Below are positions 1-5,028 of a stretch of 8,224 bases of DNA, piece after piece. The number at the start of each line of letters is the position of its first letter. Positions within the stretch are counted from its first letter, which is position 1. The notes beneath the pieces were generated by a model. That model was not told where the DNA came from. It ran no database searches and was given only the letters and a program-made list of their open reading frames with translations. This DNA comes from Helicobacter sp. (GTDB lineage Bacteria > Campylobacterota > Campylobacteria > Campylobacterales > Helicobacteraceae): assembly GCF_022511165.1 (NCBI RefSeq), contig NZ_JAFLSB010000057.1, forward strand, positions 1-8,224, in the 5' to 3' direction. A program made the position numbers and the translations under genes.

Positions 1-591
1 GATATGATTTTTATCACAGGGGATCTTGTTGATGCACCTTTGCACAATGTAGAATCTGCTGTGAATGAGCTGCAGAATCTACACGCAAAAAATGGAATTT
101 TCTATGTGCTAGGCAATCACGAGTATTTCCACGATGTGCAAAATATCCTTGAAAAACTCCGCGCATTAGGCTTTCAAGTGCTTGTGAATGAAAGCTATAT
201 ATTTGATGAGAGAGTAAATATCGTGGGGATTGCTGATTTTATGGGGTGGCGCGTGGGATATTTAGAGCCAGATTTTAAGCAAAGCTTTGCGCAGATTAAT
301 CCAAGTCTGCCTACAATCCTCCTCGCTCATCAACCAAAGGTTGTGTATTTTCTTAAAGAAACTTATGATAAGGTGGATTTGGTGGTGAGTGGGCATACAC
401 ACGCAGGACAAATATTTCCTCTCTCTCTTGCTATACTTTTGCAGCAGCCCTATATCTCTGGTTTGCACACCTTTAATAACGCCCATCATTCACAAGTCTA
501 TGTCTCACAAGGCACAGGCTTTTGGGGACCTCCTATGCGCATAGGCAGTGAGAGCGAGATTACCTTGCTACATTTATTACCGACAGAATAG
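1..591 (+). CDS. Metallophosphoesterase, YkuE/YaeI-like (5' partial)
   Basis: C-terminal ~196 codons of a calcineurin-like metallophosphoesterase. The frame is open to base 1 (a GAT codon precedes the first Met), so the start lies outside the window and that Met is probably internal. Visible metal-site motifs in family order are GDLVD (second metal motif), GNHEYF (Asn-His motif), a central LLAHQP and a late GHTHAGQ; the initial D-x-H motif must be upstream. The closing segment VSQGTGFWGPPMRIG is typical of the YkuE/YaeI branch, whose membrane-anchored members act on phosphodiester bonds of envelope lipids such as UDP-diacylglucosamine. The substrate here cannot be told from sequence, and any N-terminal membrane anchor is off the window. 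The stop codon TAG lies inside a TAGATTCTA word. The gene is convergent with the leftward gene at 695-1369. Family assignment is firm; substrate is unknown. Confidence 0.93.
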   Translation, partial: DMIFITGDLVDAPLHNVESAVNELQNLHAKNGIFYVLGNHEYFHDVQNILEKLRALGFQVLVNESYIFDERVNIVGIADFMGWRVGYLEPDFKQSFAQINPSLPTILLAHQPKVVYFLKETYDKVDLVVSGHTHAGQIFPLSLAILLQQPYISGLHTFNNAHHSQVYVSQGTGFWGPPMRIGSESEITLLHLLPTE

Positions 592-629
592 ATTCTATTT
601 TTGCTTTTGTAATGAAGAGTAAGAATCTA
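583..629. repeat. Inverted TAGATTCT/AGAATCTA pair at gene end
   Basis: TAGATTCT (589-596) overlaps the stop codon of the phosphoesterase gene and faces AGAATCTA (622-629), giving an 8-bp inverted repeat with a 25-base loop. The left arm is part of the 15-mer ACAGAATAGATTCTA (583-597), which recurs exactly at 3573-3587. The stem is AT-rich and has no clean T-run, so a terminator role is only possible. Confidence 0.5.
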
Positions 630-633
630 ACAC

Positions 634-669
634 GACTTTTGCCAAGCTTAACTGAATGTGGCTTAAGTC
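634..669. terminator. Possible hairpin between convergent genes
   Basis: GACTTTTGCCA (634-644) pairs with TGGCTTAAGTC (659-669) at 9 of 11 positions, leaving an internal 2x2 T/T mismatch and a 14-base loop. It sits between two convergent genes, where a bidirectional terminator is expected. No strong T-run follows on either side, so the call is weak. Confidence 0.3.
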
Positions 670-694
670 TTACATTAACTCTTTCATAGAGAAG

Positions 695-1369
695 CTATTT
701 ATTAAATGGTAAATCTACATATTTGCAATATCTCGTGGCATAATCGCTTAATTTCTCCTGAACAATATCTTTCATTTTAGGCACAAATACCTCATCTATT
801 AACTTCATATATTCACTCAGCACATCTGCCTGAAATGCCATATCATTTGTCTCAATCACCTTCCCCTCTCTATCAAGGTAAGTTGTCATTCTTGCGCCTC
901 TTTGTATTTGTCCGGATGGAGCTAAAATCTTTGTGAGATTGTAATGAGAGGTATTTTTCAACTCGTTTTTGAGCTTGAGTAATCTGTCCCTAAAGAATTT
1001 TACACGCGCGTTATCAGCATACATATTTAAATTATGCAAAACAATATCAATATTCACAAATGTATCGCTCTTTACTGCTTCATACCTCAACACTTCTTTC
1101 ACTAAATGCTTAAAAGTCTCTTTATAATCAGATGCCGAAACATACATATATGGTATCGCCACAAGAGTAACCTTACCATTATTAGGCACTGATAGCAATC
1201 CATAATCAATATCCCTAGAATCAGGCACCCCCAAATCTAAAGTCATCACTATCTCTCCATTCAATAGCCCCTCAACATACTGATGTTTGCTATCACACAC
1301 CCACCTATCTTGGCTATACATACTGCTCATAAATAATAGTAATAACATTATCCACTTCAATTTTTTCAT
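695..1369 (-). CDS. Putative secreted protein of unknown function
   Basis: I do not recognise this family. The 224-residue product begins with a classical signal peptide: MKKLK followed by a hydrophobic core (about residues 6-14), with likely cleavage after MYS (residue 19). Export to the periplasm is therefore likely. The mature part has two cysteines, C25 and C215, near its two ends, which could form a disulfide. The central region (about residues 100-145) is rich in charged residues and probably helical, including RVKFFRDRLLKLKNELK. No catalytic motif or membrane segment was seen after the signal. The start is supported by AGGTGG 5-6 bases upstream of the ATG. It is the last gene of the leftward accessory block, 142 bp after the lipoprotein gene, and may share its transcript or have its own promoter. 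Confidence 0.75.
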   Translation of the reverse strand: MKKLKWIMLLLLFMSSMYSQDRWVCDSKHQYVEGLLNGEIVMTLDLGVPDSRDIDYGLLSVPNNGKVTLVAIPYMYVSASDYKETFKHLVKEVLRYEAVKSDTFVNIDIVLHNLNMYADNARVKFFRDRLLKLKNELKNTSHYNLTKILAPSGQIQRGARMTTYLDREGKVIETNDMAFQADVLSEYMKLIDEVFVPKMKDIVQEKLSDYATRYCKYVDLPFNK

Positions 1370-1477
1370 TGTGCCACCTACTTTTTACTTTCTCATCTCT
1401 CTTTGGCTTTTGTCTTAAATCTAAATATTCTTTACCGCTTACATTCTCACTACTCTTTATCTTGCAACTAGACACAC

Positions 1478-1515
1478 AAAGAGGTAGCAAGAAACTCTTT
1501 ATTATATTATATTAT
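1478..1515. repeat. Short hairpin and ATTAT triplet repeat after lipoprotein gene
   Basis: AAAGAG (1478-1483) and CTCTTT (1495-1500) form a 6-bp inverted repeat with an 11-base loop just past the lipoprotein stop on the minus strand. It is bordered by three tandem ATTAT units (1501-1515) that overlap that stop codon. There is no T-run on the minus strand, so this is at best a weak terminator. The rest of the 1370-1511 gap shows nothing further that I can support. Confidence 0.3.
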
Positions 1516-2009
1516 TCTTGTTCAAATGCTGCTTGTACATAGATTTGTTTTCCATCATCAGTATATTGAGCCGTATATCGGATTTGTTTTTCAAATGCTC
1601 CTCCTCCATAAATTAATGTTTCATCTAAGAATCCTCCGATTTCCTCAAATTTTTTCTTAAAATCATCAGACATTTTTGGAAAAGTAGCCTTTAAGGTCGC
1701 TCTACATAATGTTTGTTTTTCGTTATCATTATCTAAGGTCATAAAACTATTAAAAGAGAGTTTGGTATTCTTTTGGACATATTCTTGCAAATCACTATTA
1801 AACAACAAACCTCCACCCATAGCCATTCCAAATAAATTTATTTTTGAATCTTGACTTAATAACAAACCTGCTCCCAGCAAGATTTTTGGCTCTTCTCTTA
1901 TAATCTGCTCTACCAAAGATAGCACATTTTTATCATCACATGATGGATTAGAACTCAAACAGCCACTGAAACAAAACCCCAAAGCCGCTACAATTAAATG
2001 CTTTTTCAT
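1512..2009 (-). CDS. Putative lipoprotein of unknown function
   Basis: A 165-residue protein (counted from the second Met) with a lipoprotein signal: basic MKKH, a short hydrophobic core and a lipobox FSGC with the lipidated cysteine at residue 17. Two further cysteines, C24 and C102, lie where related small periplasmic lipoproteins of this general build (CDD near the N-terminus, a mid-protein Cys, then a closing Y-x-x-DDG-x-x-YV strand) could form a disulfide; that resemblance is from memory. An unusual Gly-rich hydrophobic segment (about residues 43-70) could touch the membrane. Two adjacent ATG codons exist at 2012 and 2009. I chose 2009 because the AAGGA ribosome site is 6 bases from it but only 3 from the first. 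The start overlaps the TGA stop of the upstream TM2 gene, so translation is probably coupled and the two products may work together. Confidence 0.78.
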   Translation of the reverse strand: MKKHLIVAALGFCFSGCLSSNPSCDDKNVLSLVEQIIREEPKILLGAGLLLSQDSKINLFGMAMGGGLLFNSDLQEYVQKNTKLSFNSFMTLDNDNEKQTLCRATLKATFPKMSDDFKKKFEEIGGFLDETLIYGGGAFEKQIRYTAQYTDDGKQIYVQAAFEQE

Positions 2010-2530
2010 CATAATTCCTTTGAAGAAATGGTAATATCAATGATTTGATTAACTTTTTCAAGATTCTGATTCCTTACATACACCCCGACAACCATTAAAT
2101 CCAATAGAGCGAGTCCCACAGCCCCAGCATCCATAGCCATTATCAAACGAGCGTCCAACATCAAGGCTGCACAAACTCCTACAAGTAATGTCCAAACCAA
2201 CCTAAAAGCACCATATCTTACATCACCAATAGCAAATCTTGCTATGCCGAGATGACCAAGCAAAAAATTATATACCCAAAAAATAAAAGCAGGGCTTTTG
2301 AGTTTTGCATTTTGGATTGCAAAATACACTTTATCAAGCTGCTGAGGACTAAGCTTATCTAACTTTGCCTTAATGTCCTCGTTTTGCATTATGGGATAGG
2401 CGTATTTTGCTGTATTTGTTAGTATTTCGTTCCACTTATGCGCTTGAGCTTTCACTACCTTTTTTCTATACCAACCCAATGGCTTGGGGAGCTTATTTTG
2501 TATCCCCATAAACAAAGTTGTTGAATCCAT
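2009..2530 (-). CDS. TM2-domain membrane protein
   Basis: A 173-residue membrane protein. The N-terminal ~80 residues are soluble, charged and helical, and carry QNKLP near the start, as TM2-family proteins with an N-terminal extension often do. A TM2 domain follows. Its first segment is KSPAFIFWVYNFLLGHLGIARF, interrupted here in two parts for clarity: KSPAFIFWVYN then FLLGHLGIARF. The GD turn comes next, then GAFRLVWTLLVG, and last a segment with LLDLMVVG matching the family's closing x-D-x-x-x-x-G signature and an R-N-Q-N-L-E-K tail. The TM2 family is widespread but its role is poorly defined, so no function is assigned. A clear AGGAG lies 6-7 bases upstream of the ATG. The gene is preceded by a broken paralogue and overlaps the following lipoprotein start, indicating one operon. 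Family call is firm; role unknown. Confidence 0.85.
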   Translation of the reverse strand: MDSTTLFMGIQNKLPKPLGWYRKKVVKAQAHKWNEILTNTAKYAYPIMQNEDIKAKLDKLSPQQLDKVYFAIQNAKLKSPAFIFWVYNFLLGHLGIARFAIGDVRYGAFRLVWTLLVGVCAALMLDARLIMAMDAGAVGLALLDLMVVGVYVRNQNLEKVNQIIDITISSKEL

Positions 2531-2541
2531 TTTTTCTCCTT

Positions 2542-2666
2542 TTATAAATAATTTAAGACTCGCATAATCTTTTCAAAATTTTGGCGACGCACCTTTTTCC
2601 CAACTAGAAACAAATCCACAAACCACCAAACCGCACTCACAACGCTAAACACTATGCTTAAACCAT
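2542..2666 (-). pseudogene. Out-of-frame C-terminal part of first TM2 gene
   Basis: If one T is added to the coding-strand T7 run at 2667-2673, reading continues for 41 codons to a TAA at 2542-2544. The extension reads YGLSIVFSVVSAVWWF, then VDLFLVGKKVRRQ, then NFEKIMRVLNYL. This supplies the third hydrophobic segment and the closing W...DLF..G and R..NFEK pattern seen in TM2 proteins, and it aligns with the downstream paralogue (LLDLMVVGVYVRNQNLEK). The restored stop falls 11 bp before the next ATG, with that gene's AGGAG in between, which is normal operon spacing. In the sequence as given this segment is not translated from the gene's start. Confidence 0.8.
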
Positions 2667-3032
2667 AAAAAAACTAGCATAGAGAATCCCAGAAACATAT
2701 TCGCGCATCACATCTTCTCCTCCATAATCAGCATCCAAAGAAACAATAGCAAAAAGAGTGAAGACAAGAGTTAAAAGGCTTATGCCCAAACGAGCAAAGC
2801 CCAAAGCCTTATCTCCTAACATAAAACGACCAACCCCATAGCTCCCAAACAAAAAGCTACCCACCCAAAATACAACAGCAGGACTTTGAAAATTGAGTGT
2901 TGAAATATATGCAATCGCCTCTTGTTTTTTGCTATCACTCAAATTCTCAAAATTTTCTCTAAGCAAACTTAGAGTTATCACATCTTCTGGTAATTTATCT
3001 TGTATATCTAGCAACACTGCATCTAAGCTCAT
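2658..3032 (-). CDS. TM2-domain protein truncated by poly-T frameshift
   Basis: As written this encodes 124 residues, with a soluble N-terminal part containing IQDKLP (residues 10-15). A TM2 segment pair follows: FQSPAVVFWVGSFLFG, then SYGVGRFMLGD, then GFARLGISLLTLVFTLF. The frame ends abruptly with FFMV inside what should be the third hydrophobic segment. The truncation follows seven T on the coding strand (2667-2673). With eight, or five, the protein extends to about 163 residues and regains the family C-terminus. It is a clear paralogue of the gene at 2009-2530 (shared Q-x-KLP, SPA-x-x-FWV and RF-x-x-GD motifs), so the pair looks like an old tandem duplication. The start is supported by AAGGA 9 bases upstream. 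It is the first gene of the leftward block. Whether the shift is a real mutation, phase variation or an assembly error cannot be told from one sequence. Confidence 0.75.
   Translation of the reverse strand: MSLDAVLLDIQDKLPEDVITLSLLRENFENLSDSKKQEAIAYISTLNFQSPAVVFWVGSFLFGSYGVGRFMLGDKALGFARLGISLLTLVFTLFAIVSLDADYGGEDVMREYVSGILYASFFMV
2667..2673. repeat. A7/T7 homopolymer at frameshift site
   Basis: Seven A on the plus strand, T on the coding strand of the first TM2 gene. A change of +1 or -2 restores the full-length frame. Homopolymer slippage is the usual basis of phase variation in Helicobacter and Campylobacter, though seven bases is at the short end for a fast switch. Confidence 0.7.
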
Positions 3033-3069
3033 CTAAAAAATCCTTGTTTTTGCTAAAAATGAGATTGTG

Positions 3070-3075
3070 ATTGTA
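3070..3075 (-). promoter_or_regulatory. Candidate -10 box for TM2 block
   Basis: TACAAT on the minus strand lies about 38 bases upstream of the TM2 start at 3032, in a suitable position for a housekeeping sigma promoter with a ~30-base leader. Epsilonproteobacterial promoters usually lack a clear -35 box, so support rests on the hexamer and its position. Confidence 0.4.
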
Positions 3076-3099
3076 AAGGATTAAAACTTTACTAAACCT

Positions 3100-3126
3100 T
3101 AAAAAACATAAATATTATGTTTTTTA
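3100..3126. promoter_or_regulatory. 27-bp perfect dyad, possible operator
   Basis: TAAAAAACATAA (3100-3111) is followed by ATA and then its exact reverse complement TTATGTTTTTTA (3115-3126). It lies in the 173-bp gap between the leftward TM2 block and the rightward HTH gene, where no transcript is expected to end. That makes an operator, possibly for the neighbouring HTH protein, more attractive than a terminator, although the A-stem-T layout could also terminate transcription in both directions. Confidence 0.45.
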
Positions 3127-3161
3127 TTAAAATTATGAATAAATATCATCATATAAAAATT

Positions 3162-3178
3162 TAAAAACTTATGCTTTA
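3162..3178 (+). repeat. 17-bp direct repeat, copy 1
   Basis: TAAAAACTTATGCTTTA, identical to 3553-3569. This copy is 27 bases upstream of the HTH gene start; the other lies beyond its end. The two copies are 391 bp apart and bracket the gene. Confidence 0.65.
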
Positions 3179-3182
3179 TGAT
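3177..3182 (+). promoter_or_regulatory. Candidate -10 box for HTH gene
   Basis: TATGAT 23 bases upstream of the ATG at 3206. An alternative, TATGCT, lies at 3170-3175 inside the 17-bp repeat. No clear -35 box is seen. Assignment rests on position and hexamer similarity only. Confidence 0.35.
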
Positions 3183-3205
3183 TCTTAAAAACTAAAAGAG
3201 AAATA

Positions 3206-3460
3206 ATGACAAAGCGAGATATGGCTGCATTTTTAGGTGTTGATGTCCAAACCTTGCGTAATTGGAAAAAAACGCGCCCTAATCTCTATCGCGTGATACT
3301 GCAGGGTTTGGCGGTTGATGAAGCAATTAATGAAAGTTATGAGCATTTTTGCAAACTTGCTCGGTTTAGCGAAAATGCCGAAAAAAGAGTGCTTAAGAGG
3401 GATTTAAATGTGGTGGATTTGTATGCGAAATTTAAAAACACTCAAAGCAAAGAGATATAG
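3206..3460 (+). CDS. Small helix-turn-helix DNA-binding protein
   Basis: An 84-residue basic protein whose first ~25 residues form a probable helix-turn-helix: TKRDMAAFLGVDVQTLRNWKK, split as TKRDMAAFLGV (first helix and turn) and DVQTLRNWKK (recognition helix). The pattern of an A-x-x-LGV turn followed by TLRNW resembles MerR/Xre-type heads in small phage- or plasmid-type regulators. The rest (PNLYRVILQGL and onward) is helical and may dimerise; no ligand domain is present. The ribosome site is weak (AGAG about 6 bases upstream). The gene is divergent from the TM2 block across a gap with a strong dyad, so control of that block and of itself is plausible but inferred. It is flanked by 17-bp direct repeats. 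I do not recognise a named family. Confidence 0.7.
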   Translation: MTKRDMAAFLGVDVQTLRNWKKTRPNLYRVILQGLAVDEAINESYEHFCKLARFSENAEKRVLKRDLNVVDLYAKFKNTQSKEI

Positions 3461-3518
3461 TGAGCTATTTTTTACACTAAATGTAGGTTCTTATTTTGTC
3501 TCATTGTAAATTCTTGTT

Positions 3519-3551
3519 TTTAGATTCTGTGTGTTTAACTTAGAATCTAAA
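3519..3551. terminator. Hairpin between convergent HTH gene and pgpA
   Basis: TTTAGATTCT (3519-3528) and AGAATCTAAA (3542-3551) form a perfect 10-bp stem with a 13-base loop. It lies between convergent genes, so it could end both transcripts. The arms consist of the AGATTCT word found throughout the window. The T-run is present on the minus-strand side only as the stem's own T residues, so efficiency is uncertain. Confidence 0.5.
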
Positions 3552-3552
3552 C

Positions 3553-3569
3553 TAAAAACTTATGCTTTA
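3553..3569 (+). repeat. 17-bp direct repeat, copy 2
   Basis: TAAAAACTTATGCTTTA, an exact match to 3162-3178, located just past the hairpin and 31 bases beyond the pgpA stop. It marks the right border of the HTH gene unit. Confidence 0.65.
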
Positions 3570-3572
3570 AAA

Positions 3573-3587
3573 ACAGAATAGATTCTA
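3573..3587 (+). repeat. 15-mer shared with end of phosphoesterase gene
   Basis: ACAGAATAGATTCTA, an exact copy of 583-597. It contains the short dyad AGAAT-AG-ATTCT and the AGATTCT word. Both copies sit at gene 3' ends: here within 13 bases of the pgpA stop. Confidence 0.6.
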
Positions 3588-3599
3588 GATTCCAAGCCT

Positions 3600-4085
3600 C
3601 TATGCACCTATATTTAGCATCTTCTCCACGCCCATTAGCACACATATCCCCACAATCCCAGCAATCACTCCAGCGAGTGCATCATCGCCCACTACGCCTA
3701 GCCCTCCTTTGCATTCCCTATCAATTTTGCCAATAAAAGAGGGCTTATAAATATCAAAGATTCGAAACAACACAAAAGCAAGGATACACTCTACTAAGCC
3801 AAAACCTATCAAAGACATTGCAAGCCACACGCCCACAAGCTCATCAATCACTATACTTTTATCATCGTGTGTATGTGTATGCGCCTCATATATATCAATA
3901 TGTTTTACCGCCACAAGTGCTATAAAAATACTTAATAAAAACAAAGTCTCTTGTGAATAATACACAATAGGCGCTCCTAGAATCACCGCCAATGCAGTCC
4001 CCGCAGTCCCCGGAGCCTTAGGACAATAGCCACTATATAAAAGGCTCAAAAACAGATCTTTGATGAGTTTTTGCTTTTTTGTCAT
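3600..4085 (-). CDS. pgpA: Phosphatidylglycerophosphatase A
   Basis: Removes the phosphate from phosphatidylglycerophosphate to give phosphatidylglycerol at the inner membrane. The 161-residue length is close to the family norm (~170). Family motifs in order: APGTAGT at residues 24-30; DD at 74-75 followed by SIVIDELVG with the acidic pair D81-E82; FDIYKP at 110-115; and KGGLGVVGDDALAG with D134-D135. Hydrophobic segments flank these motifs, as expected for an integral membrane enzyme. An unusual HTHTH run (69-73) precedes the first Asp pair. The start is 6 bases after the stop of the response regulator gene and lacks a clear ribosome site, so translation is probably coupled. It is the last gene of the ispDF operon and is followed by a convergent-gene hairpin. 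Confidence 0.93.
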   Translation of the reverse strand: MTKKQKLIKDLFLSLLYSGYCPKAPGTAGTALAVILGAPIVYYSQETLFLLSIFIALVAVKHIDIYEAHTHTHDDKSIVIDELVGVWLAMSLIGFGLVECILAFVLFRIFDIYKPSFIGKIDRECKGGLGVVGDDALAGVIAGIVGICVLMGVEKMLNIGA

Positions 4086-4091
4086 TGGTAT

Positions 4092-4997
4092 TTAAGATTG
4101 TGCTGTGTTTTTGTTTTTGCGAATAATGCCATATTTCTTGCGCTTTTCCCAAAGACTTTTACGACTCATACCGAGCTTTTTTGCAAGCTCAATATCAGGG
4201 TAGCGGCTTTCATATTGGCTAATGATACTTTTTTCATATTCCTTCACAGAGAGAATCTCCCCGCCTAGCTCCACGCTATTACTTTGGCGCGAAATATCAA
4301 TTACCTGCGGAAAAGCCACCTTTTCACTTGAGACAATAGAGAGGATTACATTGTATTTAAGGGCTGCTTCTAAAAAGTCTTTTCTATCGCTTTTTTTGAG
4401 CTCTTCAAGCTTAGTAATATAATAGACTTTATTTTTCTTAGGTGGCACACGAAAGATACTTTTCCAAGTCTCTTCTTTGAGGGAGAAAAATTGAAAATGC
4501 AAATGCTTTTCTCGCGCATATCGCATCGCATAAACATCTGCACTCCTTTGAAAATTTGTCTTAATCACAAAAGGAGGGTTGTATAAAAATGGCTCGGGTA
4601 TGCTTAACTCACGCTCGATAAAATCAAAATAGCTTCGATAAAAATTAATCTCCTCGCTCATCTCGCGATATGTTTTATAATGCGTGATTTTGCGTATAAG
4701 TTCATCAACAATAAAAGGCTTTACAATATAATCTGTAACACCATTGCGCAAGGGCTTAATCACCGTATCATCATTGATATAAGCAATCATTAAAATAATA
4801 ATGGCTTGTGGATAAATCTTACTTAACTCTGCATAACCATCATTAATCGTCCCAAATGAAGCTAAAATCACATCATAATGATCTTTTTGCACTTCTTTCA
4901 AAGAATGTGCAATTACACATTCTAATCGCGAATCGCTTAGCTTATTTGCAATACTTTGTGCCAAATAAATCTCATTTTCAATAATTAATACTTTCAT
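4092..4997 (-). CDS. HP1021/Cj1608-type orphan response regulator
   Basis: A 301-residue regulator with an N-terminal receiver domain (1-~118) and a C-terminal Fis/NtrC-like helix-turn-helix (~264-295, DIELAKKLGMSRKSLWEKRKKYG). The receiver is atypical: the acidic pocket is E7-N-E9, the phospho-accepting Asp is replaced by Ser at 47 (VILASFG), Ala72 takes the Ser/Thr position, and K93-P94 is kept. It should therefore act without phosphorylation, as reported for H. pylori HP1021, which binds the replication origin and many promoters. The middle (~140-235) looks like a shrunken AAA+ domain with no Walker A. The start at 4997 is set by CAGAGGAGC 5 bases upstream and by the VLIIENE receiver opening; an in-frame start at 5060 would add 21 unmatched residues and overlap ispDF. 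It lies 31 bp after ispDF and 6 bp before pgpA. Only one cysteine (C27) is present. Confidence 0.9.
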   Translation of the reverse strand: MKVLIIENEIYLAQSIANKLSDSRLECVIAHSLKEVQKDHYDVILASFGTINDGYAELSKIYPQAIIILMIAYINDDTVIKPLRNGVTDYIVKPFIVDELIRKITHYKTYREMSEEINFYRSYFDFIERELSIPEPFLYNPPFVIKTNFQRSADVYAMRYAREKHLHFQFFSLKEETWKSIFRVPPKKNKVYYITKLEELKKSDRKDFLEAALKYNVILSIVSSEKVAFPQVIDISRQSNSVELGGEILSVKEYEKSIISQYESRYPDIELAKKLGMSRKSLWEKRKKYGIIRKNKNTAQS

Positions 4998-5001
4998 TTT
5001 T

Positions 5002-5010
5002 GCTCCTCTG
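5002..5010 (-). promoter_or_regulatory. Ribosome binding site deciding regulator start
   Basis: CAGAGGAGC on the minus strand, with AGGAG 5 bases before the ATG at 4997. It is the strongest ribosome site in the operon and favours the shorter regulator start over the in-frame codon at 5060. Confidence 0.75.
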
Positions 5011-5028
5011 TGTGATAGATTCTGCTCA

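Noticed and set aside
262..489. Minus-strand frame inside the phosphoesterase gene, and a similar one inside thiC at 7409-7621
   Set aside because: Shadows of strongly conserved genes, with no independent support.
1501..1515. ATTAT triplet repeat as a phase-variation tract
   Set aside because: Only three units, at a stop codon and in AT-rich DNA; changing the unit count would not alter an upstream reading frame in a meaningful way.
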